A stretch of 64,000 bases of DNA from Moraxellaceae bacterium (GCA_030646295.1 JAUSND010000027.1:106402-170401); one strand, 5' to 3'; positions 40,908 through 50,719 are shown, numbered from the stretch's first letter. Notes: generated by a model from the sequence alone, not told the origin. Translations and numbers: made by a program.

Positions 40908-41318
40908 ATGCCCCATTTCACGCGAACCCAACGTCGTCGCTGGTCACTGCCTCTGGTAGTGGTCCTGCTGCTTCATTGGACATTCGGGATGTGTGAGGCC
41001 ATGGCCGATGTCCTCTGCTTCGAGCCGAACGGCAAAGTGGTGCTGGAAGTTGTAGGCGAGCCCTGTGCCAGCGCCAACTTAGAACAAGCCTCCGGCACGC
41101 ACTGTATGGACCTCAAGGCCGACAGTCATGAGTCACATGATTCGGTTCCGGCCAATCCACTAGCTCACGCTGACCTGCAGCCACTGGCCTTCCTCCCGGC
41201 ACTGCTCTATCTGCTGGAGGTGCCGCAAGAGCTGAGCCTTGCTCAGCCAGTCGCCACCGGACCGCCGATTTCCACCAGCGCGCCAGCACTTCGTCGTACT
41301 ACCGTTCTGCTCATTTGA
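40908..41318 (+). CDS. Small exported protein at the head of the metal-efflux operon
   Basis: A 136-residue protein with an N-terminal signal or anchor (SLPLVVVLLLHWTFGM) and a cysteine-histidine containing mature part (CFEPNGK, THCMDLK, ESHDS) that might bind metal. No recognised domain. It is 66 bases upstream of czcC on the same strand and probably belongs to its operon. Confidence 0.65.
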   Translation: MPHFTRTQRRRWSLPLVVVLLLHWTFGMCEAMADVLCFEPNGKVVLEVVGEPCASANLEQASGTHCMDLKADSHESHDSVPANPLAHADLQPLAFLPALLYLLEVPQELSLAQPVATGPPISTSAPALRRTTVLLI

Positions 41319-41384
41319 TCAATCCATGCCGTTGACCAGTGTGGTGGGCTCTTGCCTGCCGATTTGTCTTGCGTGGAGAGCGTC

Positions 41385-42626
41385 ATGTCTTGTCGTTTTA
41401 TTAAGAAACTCCTGCTGCTCGGCCTCATGTTGGCCGGCAGTGCACAGGCCGCTGAGGAACTGACCTTAAGCGATGCCCTGAACAAAGCCTTACAACAAAA
41501 TCCCACTCTACTGGCCGCCGGCCAGCAAGCCGAAGCGGCGCGTGGCCGTCAGCAACAGGCTGGCGTCCTGCCCAACCCCGAGGTTGGCGTGCTGCTGGAG
41601 GACTTCAGTGGCGACACTGGCCTGAGTGCCGGGGACGCCACCACCACCATGGAGCTGAGTCAGCGCCTGGAGCTTGGCGGTAAACGCTCTAGTCGTGTCG
41701 CCATCGCCCGCAACGGTACCCGTGAGGCTGAGCTGGCCGCACGGGTGCGACGGCTGGAGGTCATCCGCAATACCCGGATTGCCTTCCATACCCTGCAGGT
41801 CGCTCAGGAGCGAGTGCGGCTGGCTCGTGAGGCCGAGGCCCTTGCACGGGAAGTCCATCAGGCCGTTCAGGCGCGGATCGAGGCCGGCAAGGTATCGCCC
41901 ATCGAGGGTGCTCGCACGCAGGTGGCCCTGAATGCCGCTGAGCGTCGTGCGCGATTGGCCGAACGCGAGGTCGTGCAGGCCCGGACCCGGCTATCGGTCT
42001 TATGGGGCGGTGAGTCAGCGACCGGTGACATCGCAGCTTTGTCACCGCTACCCGTCGCCTTGGCGCTTCCCCCGGAGGACACGAGTAATAGCCCCGAACT
42101 GAACCGGCTGACACTGGAAGTTGAGCGTGCCCGTGCCGGCGTCCAGGCCAGTCGGGCCGGTACCGTACCGGATATCACGTTACGCGTGGGCACGAAGCGG
42201 GAGGCAGTGACCCAAGATCAGAGCCTCCTGGCTGGGGTGTCGCTGCCCTTGCCTCTCTTCAATCGCAATCAGGGTGAGCGTCTTGCCGCGCATGCGGAGC
42301 TCAATGCAGCTGAGGCCAACCTGGCGGCCGAAAAGCTGCAGGTGGACGCGGAGATCATTAGCCAGCGGCAACAGCTGGAAGCCGCCTATGCCGAAGCCAG
42401 GGCATTGCAGGACGGCGTACTGGGGACTGCCGAACAGGCATTTACCGCGACCCAGGAAGGCTACCGCGCCGGCAAATTCGGGCTGCTGGAGCTGCTCGAC
42501 ACACAGCGCGCCCTGATCGATGCGCGCAACGCCTATCTCGACTCCCTCCTTTCCTATTTTCAGTCACAGGGCGCACTGGATCGCCTGTTGGGCCGTGACG
42601 TTACCGTTTCCGGGGATGCACCATGA
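41385..42626 (+). CDS. czcC: Outer membrane efflux protein CzcC
   Basis: A 413-residue TolC-family outer-membrane channel with a Sec signal ending near AQA-AE. It shows the repeated helical pattern of the family, including LEQERV-like AQERVRLAREAEALAREV. It is the outer component of the CzcCBA heavy-metal exporter. The ATG at 41,385 has GGAGAG; the upstream extension is discarded. It overlaps czcB by ATGA. Confidence 0.9.
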   Translation: MSCRFIKKLLLLGLMLAGSAQAAEELTLSDALNKALQQNPTLLAAGQQAEAARGRQQQAGVLPNPEVGVLLEDFSGDTGLSAGDATTTMELSQRLELGGKRSSRVAIARNGTREAELAARVRRLEVIRNTRIAFHTLQVAQERVRLAREAEALAREVHQAVQARIEAGKVSPIEGARTQVALNAAERRARLAEREVVQARTRLSVLWGGESATGDIAALSPLPVALALPPEDTSNSPELNRLTLEVERARAGVQASRAGTVPDITLRVGTKREAVTQDQSLLAGVSLPLPLFNRNQGERLAAHAELNAAEANLAAEKLQVDAEIISQRQQLEAAYAEARALQDGVLGTAEQAFTATQEGYRAGKFGLLELLDTQRALIDARNAYLDSLLSYFQSQGALDRLLGRDVTVSGDAP

Positions 42627-43903
42627 AGATACTTGCTTACTGGCGTTACTTTGCCGCAGCCCTTGCCGGTGCGGTGCTCGTGATATTGACGCAATGGTTC
42701 TGGCCACACACTGAGTCAGCCTCATCGCCTGAAGCTGCGCATGCCCATGAAGAGCACGCGGAAGAAGCGGGCCATGAGCACAAGGAAGGCGAGACGGAAA
42801 AAGCAGGAGACGCTCACGAACACGGAGAAGGTGAAGAGGGGCATGGCGGCGAAGCGCATGCTGTAAAGCTCACCGAGGCGCAGCTCAAGGCCAGCGGCAT
42901 TACCCTGCAAACCGCCTCACAGGCCCCTTTGGCCGCTGTACTGCGCTTACCGGGACAGCTAGTGCTGAATGCCGACCGCGAAGCCCGAGTGTTGTCGCCC
43001 ATTACCGGCATGGTGCGCGAGGTCCGTGCGCAAACCGGTGAACGAGTCAATGCCGGTGCCGTGCTGGCGGTGATCGAAAGCCAGGAGCTGGCCGAGGCCA
43101 ATGCCAACTATCTCGCAGCGCGCGAGCGACGTGCGCTGGCCGAGTCCACGTTTACCCGCGAGGAAACACTCTGGCAAAAAAAAATCAGTGCCGAGCAGGA
43201 CTACCTTCAGGCAAGAAAGGATCTGGCGGAAGCCCGTATTGAAGAGCGTAGCACGCTGCAGAAGTTGCTCGCGCTGGGTGTCAGTGAGGGAGATGCTAAA
43301 TCCCTCAAGGGCAACAGTGCCTTGGCTCGTTATTCTCTGCGTGCCCCCATTGCCGGCAGTGTCCTGGAGCGCACCCTCACGGTGGGAGAGGCCGTTAGTG
43401 ATGACAAGCCCCTGTTCCGACTGGCGGATCTTTCGTCGCTCTGGATTGATCTGTCAGTACCTGTCAGCGAATTGGCCGCTATCAAACGTGGACAGCGCGT
43501 GGTGGTGAAAGACAAAACGGGGGTAGTCAGCGGTGAGGGCAAGGTGCTCTTTGTGCAACCGGAACTTTCCGCAGAAAGCCGCACGGGGTCGGTGCGCGTC
43601 GCGCTCGACAACGCCCAAGGTCAGTGGCGCCCCGGCATGTTTGTCACCACGGAGCTTGTTACCGGCCAGCAAAGTCAGGTGCTGAGCATCCCTGAGGGCG
43701 CACTGCAAACGCTGGAAGGCAAAACTGTAGTGTTCGTGGCCGATGCCGATGGCCTGGAGCCACGCGAAATAACCTTGGGTCGTCGCTCGGCAGGTCGCGT
43801 CGAAGTGCTGGCAGGCCTCAAGACTGGAGAGCGCTTTGCCGCCACCGGCAGTTTTGTGCTCAAGGCCGAGCTTCAGAAAGGTGAGGCCGAACATGAACAT
43901 TAA
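42623..43903 (+). CDS. czcB: Periplasmic adaptor CzcB with His-rich N-terminus
   Basis: A 426-residue membrane fusion protein. One N-terminal membrane helix (about 8-25) is followed by a very His/Glu-rich stretch (residues about 36-78, with HAHEEHAEEAGHEH), typical of metal-binding HME adaptors. Then come the biotinyl-lipoyl and beta-barrel parts (RVLSPITGMVREV, LRAPIAGSVLERTL). It links CzcA to CzcC and may chelate zinc or cadmium. Confidence 0.92.
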   Translation: MKILAYWRYFAAALAGAVLVILTQWFWPHTESASSPEAAHAHEEHAEEAGHEHKEGETEKAGDAHEHGEGEEGHGGEAHAVKLTEAQLKASGITLQTASQAPLAAVLRLPGQLVLNADREARVLSPITGMVREVRAQTGERVNAGAVLAVIESQELAEANANYLAARERRALAESTFTREETLWQKKISAEQDYLQARKDLAEARIEERSTLQKLLALGVSEGDAKSLKGNSALARYSLRAPIAGSVLERTLTVGEAVSDDKPLFRLADLSSLWIDLSVPVSELAAIKRGQRVVVKDKTGVVSGEGKVLFVQPELSAESRTGSVRVALDNAQGQWRPGMFVTTELVTGQQSQVLSIPEGALQTLEGKTVVFVADADGLEPREITLGRRSAGRVEVLAGLKTGERFAATGSFVLKAELQKGEAEHEH

Positions 43904-43932
43904 GTTCCGTATGCAGATTGCGGAGGTGTCTC

Positions 43933-46900
43933 ATGCTTGAGCGCCTTCTGGGGTTTTCCCTTAAGCACCGTTATCTCATCGTCATGCTGGTGGCACTGGC
44001 CGCCGCTTGGGGCATTTACTCCCTGAAGCAGTTACCCATCGATGCAGTGCCGGACATCACCAACAATCAGGTTCAGATCAACACCGAGTTACCCGGCCTC
44101 TCCCCCGAGGACATGGAAAAACAGGTGACGTTTCCCATCGAGAGCGCACTGGCGGGCGTGCCGGGACTGGAATCCACGCGCTCACTCACCCGTAACGGGT
44201 TCTCGCAGGTCACCGCGATTTTCCGGGATGACGTGGACATCTACTTTGCCCGCAATCAGGTCACGGAGCGCCTGAGCGAGGTGAAAGAAACCTTGCCGGC
44301 GGGCGCCGCTCCGCGCATGGGCGCGATCTCGACGGGTTTGGGCGAGGTCTATATGTGGGCCGTGCGCTTTGCCCATCCGGGTGGCAAAGGTGCAACGATC
44401 AAGGATGGCGAGCCGGGCTGGCAAGCCGATGGCAGCTACCTGACACCAGAGGGCGAGGTGCTCCGCACCGAGGTCGCGCAACTGGCGTATCTGCGCACCG
44501 TACAGGACTGGATCATCCGGCCGCAGATCAAGGGCCTGCCGGGCGTGGCCGGTGTCGATGCCATTGGCGGCTTCGAGAAGCAGTACCACGTGCAGCCCGA
44601 TCCCCTGAAGCTGCGTGCCTATGGCCTTGGCATCAACGACCTGGCCGAAGCCCTGGAGCGTGCTAACCAGAGCCGGGGCGCGGGCTTTATCGAACAGCGT
44701 GGCGAGGCTTATCTCGTGCGTGCCGATGGCCGCCTGAAGTCCGTGCAGGATATTGCGTCGGCCGTCGTGGTCACCCGTAACGGCACCCCCGTCTATGTGC
44801 GCGATATTGCGCAGGTCGATATAGGGGAAGAGTTGCGCACAGGTTCTGCCACTGAGAATGGCCATGAGGTTGTCGTCGGTACGGCGCTCATGCGCATCGG
44901 CGAGAACTCGCGTACGGTCGCAATTGGCGTCGATGAAAAGATGAGTGAAGTGCGGCGCAGCCTGCCACCCGATATCGAGGCGCAGACGGTACTGAACCGC
45001 AGCAAGCTGGTGAATGCCACGGTCGCCACCGTGGTGAAAAACCTCAGCGAAGGCGCGGTGCTCGTAGTCATCGTGCTGTTTGTTCTGCTGGGGAATATCC
45101 GTGCTGCGCTGATCACGGCGGCAGTGATTCCGCTCACCGTACTGCTGATGAGCACCGGCATGGTCAAAGCCGGTATCAGCGGCAACCTGATGAGTCTGGG
45201 CGCGCTGGATTTCGGCCTCATCGTGGATGGTGCGGTCATCATCGTCGAGAACTGCCTGAGCCGTCTGGCCCTACGCCAGCAGCACCTGGGCCGGCCGCTG
45301 GATCTGGGCGAGCGTCTCTCCGAAGTTCTGCATGCCAGCCGGGAAATGGTGCAGCCTTCGGTCTTTGGCCAAGCCATCATCATCACCGTGTATCTGCCCC
45401 TTCTCGCGCTGGAAGGAGTGGAGGGCAAAATGTTCCACCCCATGGCAGCCACCGTGATCATGGCGCTGGTGGCGGCGTTTGTGCTCTCGCTTACGCTGGT
45501 GCCGGCGTTGGCGGGCATCCTCTTCAAGGGCTCGGTGGTTGAACATGACAGCAAGATCATCAGCAAAAGCCGCGAGATCTACGCGCCGCTATTGCGCAAG
45601 GCGCTGACGAAGCAAGTCGCCGTTATCGGTGGTGCTGTTGGTTTGTTCCTGCTCAGCCTGTTGATCTTCACCCGTCTGGGGCAGGAGTTCATTCCGACGC
45701 TGGATGAAAAGGACATCGCCATGCATGCCATGCGTATTCCCAGCACAGGCATCAAACAGTCCACGGAGATGCAGCAACGGGTCGAGCAGGCCGTGAGTCA
45801 GCTACCGGAGGTGGCTTACATTTTCGGCAAGACCGGTACGGCGGAGATGGCGGCAGACCCGATGCCGCCCAGCGTGTCGGATACCTTCATTATTTTCAAA
45901 CCGCGTGAAGAGTGGCCGGACCCTGACCTACCCAAGGCCGAGCTGATCGAAAAAATCCAGAAGCAGGCGGCTCTGGTGCCAGGCAACAACTACGAGTTCA
46001 CCCAGCCCATCCAGATGCGCTTTAACGAGCTGCTCTCCGGCGTGCGTGGCGATGTCGCCATCAAACTCTTTGGGGATGACTTCGGCACGCTGCAAACCAC
46101 GGCCAACCAGATTGCATCCGCATTGCGCAGCATCAACGGCGCGAGTGAGGTCAAAGTGGAGCAGGTGGAAGGACAGGCACTGCTGGATGTTGTCTTTGAT
46201 CGAGACGCGCTGTCCCGCTATGGCATTTCCATGTCCATGGCACAGGAAACCGTCGCCACCGCCATTGGTGGGCAGGAGGCTGGCGAGATTTTCGAGGGCG
46301 ACCGTCGATTCAGTGTTGTGGTAAGGCTGCCCGAAGCACTGCGAACGGACCTGGACAGCCTGCGGGCTCTACCCATTGCCTTACCCGGTGAGCAGGGCTT
46401 TGTGACGCTGGGCGCCGTGGCGCAACTCGACATCAAGGAGGGCTTGAACCAGATCAGTCGAGAGGACGGCAAACGCCGTGTGGTGGTGCAAGCCAACGTG
46501 CGCGGGCGAGATTTGGGCTCATTCGTCGAAGAGGCCCAGCAGCAGATCATCACCAACGTAAAGCTGCCGGCCGGTTATTGGCTGACCTGGGGCGGACAAT
46601 ACGAGAATCTGCAGCAGGCCAAACAGCGGTTATTGCTCGTGGTGCCTGGCTGTTTTGCGCTGATCTTCCTGCTGCTTTTTTCAGCCCTGGGCTCAGCCCG
46701 TCAGGCGTGGATTGTGTTCAGTGCCGTCCCGCTCGGGCTAACAGGCGGCATCATTGCCCTGTGGCTACGTGGCATGCCGTTCTCCATCACTGCGGCCGTT
46801 GGCTTTATCGCACTCTCGGGTGTGGCTGTGCTGAACGGGCTTGTGATGGTGAGCCGCATCAACCAACTGCGTGATAACGGGATGGCCATGGAGCAGGCGG

Positions 46901-47154
46901 TCATTGAGGGTTCGCTGTCGCGTCTGCGGCCGGTGCTGATGACGGCATTGGTAGCTTCGCTTGGTTTTGTGCCCATGGCGCTGGCAATGGGCACAGGTGC
47001 CGAGGTGCAGAAGCCGCTGGCCACGGTTGTCATCGGCGGACTCATCACGAGCACTTTCCTCACGTTGTTGGTATTGCCGGCCCTGTATCGACGTTTTTCC
47101 ACGCCGGATGAATCTGATGACCTTCCTGAAGGAGGCAAACCCCATGGCCAATGA
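43933..47154 (+). CDS. czcA: Heavy-metal RND transporter CzcA
   Basis: A 1073-residue HME-type RND pump with the signature DFGLIVDGAVIIVEN in the fourth membrane segment region and the LPIDAVPDITNNQVQ motif near the N-terminus that marks metal-ion RND proteins. It exports Zn, Co or Cd using proton motive force. The ATG at 43,933 follows GCGGAGGTG. Its last bases overlap the next gene's ribosome site and start. Confidence 0.94.
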   Translation: MLERLLGFSLKHRYLIVMLVALAAAWGIYSLKQLPIDAVPDITNNQVQINTELPGLSPEDMEKQVTFPIESALAGVPGLESTRSLTRNGFSQVTAIFRDDVDIYFARNQVTERLSEVKETLPAGAAPRMGAISTGLGEVYMWAVRFAHPGGKGATIKDGEPGWQADGSYLTPEGEVLRTEVAQLAYLRTVQDWIIRPQIKGLPGVAGVDAIGGFEKQYHVQPDPLKLRAYGLGINDLAEALERANQSRGAGFIEQRGEAYLVRADGRLKSVQDIASAVVVTRNGTPVYVRDIAQVDIGEELRTGSATENGHEVVVGTALMRIGENSRTVAIGVDEKMSEVRRSLPPDIEAQTVLNRSKLVNATVATVVKNLSEGAVLVVIVLFVLLGNIRAALITAAVIPLTVLLMSTGMVKAGISGNLMSLGALDFGLIVDGAVIIVENCLSRLALRQQHLGRPLDLGERLSEVLHASREMVQPSVFGQAIIITVYLPLLALEGVEGKMFHPMAATVIMALVAAFVLSLTLVPALAGILFKGSVVEHDSKIISKSREIYAPLLRKALTKQVAVIGGAVGLFLLSLLIFTRLGQEFIPTLDEKDIAMHAMRIPSTGIKQSTEMQQRVEQAVSQLPEVAYIFGKTGTAEMAADPMPPSVSDTFIIFKPREEWPDPDLPKAELIEKIQKQAALVPGNNYEFTQPIQMRFNELLSGVRGDVAIKLFGDDFGTLQTTANQIASALRSINGASEVKVEQVEGQALLDVVFDRDALSRYGISMSMAQETVATAIGGQEAGEIFEGDRRFSVVVRLPEALRTDLDSLRALPIALPGEQGFVTLGAVAQLDIKEGLNQISREDGKRRVVVQANVRGRDLGSFVEEAQQQIITNVKLPAGYWLTWGGQYENLQQAKQRLLLVVPGCFALIFLLLFSALGSARQAWIVFSAVPLGLTGGIIALWLRGMPFSITAAVGFIALSGVAVLNGLVMVSRINQLRDNGMAMEQAVIEGSLSRLRPVLMTALVASLGFVPMALAMGTGAEVQKPLATVVIGGLITSTFLTLLVLPALYRRFSTPDESDDLPEGGKPHGQ

Positions 47155-49369
47155 CCAGAAATGCGGCGCTTGCTGCAAAGAGGAATCGCCGGTGCCGACG
47201 CCGACATCCGCACACAGTGGGACGCTATTGGTGTTCAGCATCAGCAACATGGATTGCCCGACGGAAGAGAAGCTGATTCGCAAGCATCTGGAGGGAAGGA
47301 GCGACATCGAAGCCCTACAGTTCAACTTGATGGAGCGCAAGCTCACGGTGACAACAGCTCTAAGTGTGTCTGCCGTGCAGTCAGCCCTGCGGGAAATCGG
47401 CATGCAGGCGGTGCCCGCCACCATTGAAGGGGGGCTCGTAACGGTGGGCGAGCCGCCGGAGGGGCGCTCCCGGATAACCTGGTGGCGTGTGGGTTTTGCC
47501 GGGGTGCTTGCCCTTCTGGCCGAGGGGTTGGTATTTGCCGGCATGGCAGAGTCGGCATGGCCAGTCGTTGCACTCGCTCTGCTAGCGATTGCCCTGGGTG
47601 GTGTGGATACCTTGCGCAAAGGCTGGTTCGCACTCAAGACCTTCACGCTGAACATCAACTTCCTGATGTCGATTGCCGTAGCGGGCGCCATTGTGATCGG
47701 TCAGTGGCCGGAAGCCGCGATGGTGACAGTGCTCTTTGCCGTCGCCGAGTTGATCGAGTCCTACTCGCTTGAAAAAGCGCGCGGAGCCATCCAGAAACTG
47801 ATGGCCATGGCACCGGAAACGGCCCGACTGCAAACGAGCGCCGGGCAATGGCAGGTGGTGGAGGCCCGCACGGTCTCGACGGGACAGATCGTGCAAGTAC
47901 TACCAGGCGAGCGAGTGCCACTGGATGGTGAGGTGGTGGCCGGTCGCAGTACGGTGAACCAGGCGCCCATTACGGGCGAAAGCCTGCCAGTGGAAAAGCT
48001 GGTCGGGGATGCCGTGTTCGCCGGCACGATCAACGAGCATGGCGTCATTGAGGTGAAGGTCAGCGCGGACTACTCGCATACCACGCTGGCTAAAATCATC
48101 GAGACTGTGCAGGAAGCACAGGCACAGCGGGCGCCCACCCAGCGCTTTGTGGACGAGTTTGCCCGTTATTACACCCCCGCCGTGGTGGTTATGGCTTTGT
48201 TCGTTGTGCTCGTGCCGTCGGTGTTCATGGGACTTCCCTTTGAGACCTGGCTGTATCGGGGTCTGGTGTTGCTGGTGATTGCCTGTCCTTGCGCCCTGGT
48301 GATCTCTACGCCGGTGACAGTGGTCAGCGCCCTCGCGGCGGCGGCGCAGCAGGGCATCCTCGTCAAGGGCGGGGTGTACCTGGAGGGAGGGCACAAGCTG
48401 ACGCTGGTGGCGCTCGACAAGACCGGCACCCTGACCGAGGGTCGGCCCGTCGTCACGGATGTAATGCCCTTGAACCACCGCCCACTGCCCGAGCTCTTGC
48501 AACTGGCGATGAGCCTGGATGCCCACTCGACACACCCAGTGGCTGCCGCAATTGTCGCGCATGCAACTGGGCTGGGCGTTTCGCCTTCGGCGGTAACGGA
48601 ATTCGAGTCCCTGACAGGACGGGGAGTCACTGGTGTCATTGACGGCCAGCGCTATTACCTCGGCAATCACCGCCTGATCGAGGAGCTCGTGGTGTGCAGC
48701 CCGGCAGTCGAGGAGCGGCTGTTTCGCCTGGAGGCTGAAGGCAAGACAGCGGTAGTTCTGGCAACCACGACCGAGCCGCTGGCGGTGCTGGCCGTGGCGG
48801 ATGCCATTCGGGAGTCCAGTGTGCAGGCGGTCCGGGAGCTGAATGCCATGGGCATCAGGACCTTGATGCTGAGCGGAGACAACCAGCAGACTGCAGCCAC
48901 GATTGCTGCACAGGTCGGCATCACCGATGCGCGCGGCAACCTGCTGCCCGAGGACAAGCTGAAAATTGTGGCCGAACTGCAGGCCGCTGGTGAGGTTGTG
49001 GGCATGGTGGGTGATGGCGTCAACGATGCGCCAGCACTGGCCAAGTCCTTCATCGGCTTCGCCATGGGCGCGGCAGGCACCGATACTGCGCTGGAGACGG
49101 CCGATGTGGCCTTGATGAAAGACGATCTGCGCAAGCTGCCGGCCTTCATTTCCCTGAGCCGCCAGGCGTCGCGCGTGCTCTGGCAGAACATCTCTGTGGC
49201 ACTCGGCATCAAGGCGGTGTTTTTCGGGTTGGCTCTGGCCGGCATGGCCACGCTCTGGATGGCGGTGTTTGCCGACATGGGAGCGAGCCTGATCGTCGTG
49301 TTTAATGGTCTTAGGTTGCTGCGTTCGGGGAATGGCATGAAGCATCAGGAAGCCGGCGATGCGCCATGA
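47144..49369 (+). CDS. Zn/Cd/Pb-exporting P1B-type ATPase
   Basis: A 741-residue P-type ATPase. The N-terminus is Cys-rich (CGACC) with an HMA domain whose metal motif is MDCPTEE, as in the Zn2+/Cd2+/Pb2+ subgroup. It also has the TGES actuator motif, ACPCALVIS in the sixth membrane segment, DKTGTLT at the phosphorylation site, and GDGVNDAPALA. The ATG at 47,144 has GAAGGAGG and overlaps czcA by 11 bases; the longer open frame within czcA is not coding. It moves metal to the periplasm, where CzcCBA can export it. Confidence 0.93.
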   Translation: MANDQKCGACCKEESPVPTPTSAHSGTLLVFSISNMDCPTEEKLIRKHLEGRSDIEALQFNLMERKLTVTTALSVSAVQSALREIGMQAVPATIEGGLVTVGEPPEGRSRITWWRVGFAGVLALLAEGLVFAGMAESAWPVVALALLAIALGGVDTLRKGWFALKTFTLNINFLMSIAVAGAIVIGQWPEAAMVTVLFAVAELIESYSLEKARGAIQKLMAMAPETARLQTSAGQWQVVEARTVSTGQIVQVLPGERVPLDGEVVAGRSTVNQAPITGESLPVEKLVGDAVFAGTINEHGVIEVKVSADYSHTTLAKIIETVQEAQAQRAPTQRFVDEFARYYTPAVVVMALFVVLVPSVFMGLPFETWLYRGLVLLVIACPCALVISTPVTVVSALAAAAQQGILVKGGVYLEGGHKLTLVALDKTGTLTEGRPVVTDVMPLNHRPLPELLQLAMSLDAHSTHPVAAAIVAHATGLGVSPSAVTEFESLTGRGVTGVIDGQRYYLGNHRLIEELVVCSPAVEERLFRLEAEGKTAVVLATTTEPLAVLAVADAIRESSVQAVRELNAMGIRTLMLSGDNQQTAATIAAQVGITDARGNLLPEDKLKIVAELQAAGEVVGMVGDGVNDAPALAKSFIGFAMGAAGTDTALETADVALMKDDLRKLPAFISLSRQASRVLWQNISVALGIKAVFFGLALAGMATLWMAVFADMGASLIVVFNGLRLLRSGNGMKHQEAGDAP

Positions 49370-49399
49370 AACTCAGAAGTTATCTCCAGGAGTCAGCGC

Positions 49400-49741
49400 A
49401 TGAGCCCGCAACTAAAGGCCGCCTTCGCAAATGAAATGCAGCAGGCTAAAGACTACTTTCGGGCCGGCGATATAAACAGCGCATTTATCCATCTGGAGCG
49501 GGCCCATATCCTGGGGCAGCGGGATACACTCCGGCATACCTGGAGTCACTGGTGGATGTTCCGGGTCGGTCTGCGCAGCAGGGATTTCCGGGAAGTGCGA
49601 GGCCAAGTCCTGCGCATGGTGGCCGCCCTCCTGTTCTCGCGAATCTGGGTGCCAGAGGGGAATACAGGCGGCGCCAACGTGAGTCCACTCAAGCCAATGC
49701 CCATTCCGGCTGACCTGCTCGAATTGCTGAAGAAAAACTAA
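49400..49741 (+). CDS. DUF3703 family protein
   Basis: A 113-residue protein with the DUF3703 pattern (FANEMQQAKDYFRAGDINSA then HLERAHILGQ and HTWSHWWMFRVG). The family is common in metal-resistance islands and has no known function. It is 30 bases after the ATPase, ribosome site CCAGGAG, and clearly in the same operon. Confidence 0.85.
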   Translation: MSPQLKAAFANEMQQAKDYFRAGDINSAFIHLERAHILGQRDTLRHTWSHWWMFRVGLRSRDFREVRGQVLRMVAALLFSRIWVPEGNTGGANVSPLKPMPIPADLLELLKKN

Positions 49742-49756
49742 TTCAGGGAGAAGCAT

Positions 49757-50095
49757 ATGCTGGTCGCCAAAACACTGGCGTTGTTTGTGGTCACAGCGCT
49801 GGCCGAAATCATTGGCTGTTACCTGCCGTGGTTGTGGCTGAAGAAAGGGGCCCCTGGCTGGGTGCTGTTGCCAGCGGCGGGCAGTCTGATGCTGTTCGCC
49901 TGGCTGTTGACGCTGCATCCCGCGGCCAGTGGCCGTATCTATGCCGCCTATGGCGGCGTTTATGTGGTGACAGCGCTGGTTTGGCTACATGTAGTCGATG
50001 GGGTGCCACTGACACGTACGGATATTTTGGGTGCAGCCATTACCTTGGCGGGGATGGTTATCATTGTCACTGGATGGCAGTCAACGGAGAGCTAA
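49757..50095 (+). CDS. ynfA: YnfA/UPF0060 family membrane protein
   Basis: A 112-residue protein with four membrane helices, the YnfA features [13 protein letters not shown] and [11 protein letters not shown], and a small-multidrug-resistance-like fold. In some species YnfA exports cationic compounds. It is last in the metal operon, 15 bases behind the DUF3703 gene, behind GGGAGAAGC. Confidence 0.9.
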   Translation: MLVAKTLALFVVTALAEIIGCYLPWLWLKKGAPGWVLLPAAGSLMLFAWLLTLHPAASGRIYAAYGGVYVVTALVWLHVVDGVPLTRTDILGAAITLAGMVIIVTGWQSTES

Positions 50096-50152
50096 GGCAC
50101 GTTGTCGGTAGCTCTGCATGACTGGCATCCAGGCTGTCTAATAAAGCTTGAT

Positions 50153-50322
50153 TCATGAATCTTCAGCAAAACGATCCCGCAGCTTTTCAAAGTGCTCTTG
50201 CCAGGCCTGCTGCTCTGCAGAGGGCTTCCTTTTTGCTTCTTGTGCCTCGCAAAGCTTCCGTGATTTCCGAGCGTCGTCCTCCGGCCAGCAGCTATCCCTA
50301 TCGACCCCGCACTTCAGGCCAA
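50153..50322 (-). pseudogene. Truncated end of an unidentified protein
   Basis: On the minus strand the C-terminal about 54 residues (CGVDRDSCWPEDDARKSR to FEKLRDRFAEDS) look like real protein: highly charged, helical, with a proper stop. The frame then runs into the antisense of an IstB fragment, so the original gene appears cut by the IS21-type insertion. Identity unknown. Confidence 0.35.
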
Positions 50323-50519
50323 CCTTGCTTGAAATCGTGGATCTCCAGGCCAACCACGGCTCCCTGTTGCTTACAAGCCAGGTCCCAACGGACAACTGGT
50401 ATCCGCAGTTTGGGGGCCCCACGGTAGCCGACGCCATCCTGGATCTGATTGTGCATCGGGCTCATCACATCAAGTTGCAGGGTGAGTCCATGCGGAAGTT
50501 GAAGGGTAAAAAGTCCTGA
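50323..50519 (+). pseudogene. IstB fragment of an IS21-family element
   Basis: About 65 codons from LLEIVDLQANHG through VPTDNWYPQFGGPTVADAIL to HHIKLQGESMRK match the C-terminus of IstB, the ATPase helper of IS21-family transposases. The rest of istB and all of istA are missing, so it is inactive. Confidence 0.8.
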
Positions 50520-50564
50520 GTCGGCTTGCGCATTCTGGTAACGGGCCGGGGTGCGCAAGTGCCG

Positions 50565-50633
50565 TGCAATTAGGTGGTCACATCCAATGCAATTCGGTGA
50601 TCACGTCTAATGCAACTGGGTGTGTAAGTGGGA
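50565..50633. repeat. Three tandem 23-bp repeats, IS21-type right end
   Basis: Units beginning TGCAATTAGGTGGTCAC (50,565), TGCAATTCGGTGATCAC (50,588) and TGCAACTGGGTG (50,611), spaced exactly 23 bases. Such imperfect repeats are transposase-binding sites at IS21-family ends. They lie just after the IstB fragment, as expected of the element's right terminus. Confidence 0.75.
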
Positions 50634-50719
50634 TGAAATTCCGCAAGCAGGAGTACAAGCCAAATTGGTGTAAGGATTGAGTCGCTCGCAGGCCGGTTTT
50701 CCCGGGCACCTCTAGGGCC

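Noticed and set aside
46961..47143. Upstream extension of the P-type ATPase into czcA
   Set aside because: It overlaps czcA in another frame; the ATG at 47,144 has a strong ribosome site and a proper N-terminus.
50148..50322. Upstream part of the frame containing the IstB tail
   Set aside because: Its residues do not resemble IstB; similarity begins only near 50,323, so the frame is a fortuitous fusion.
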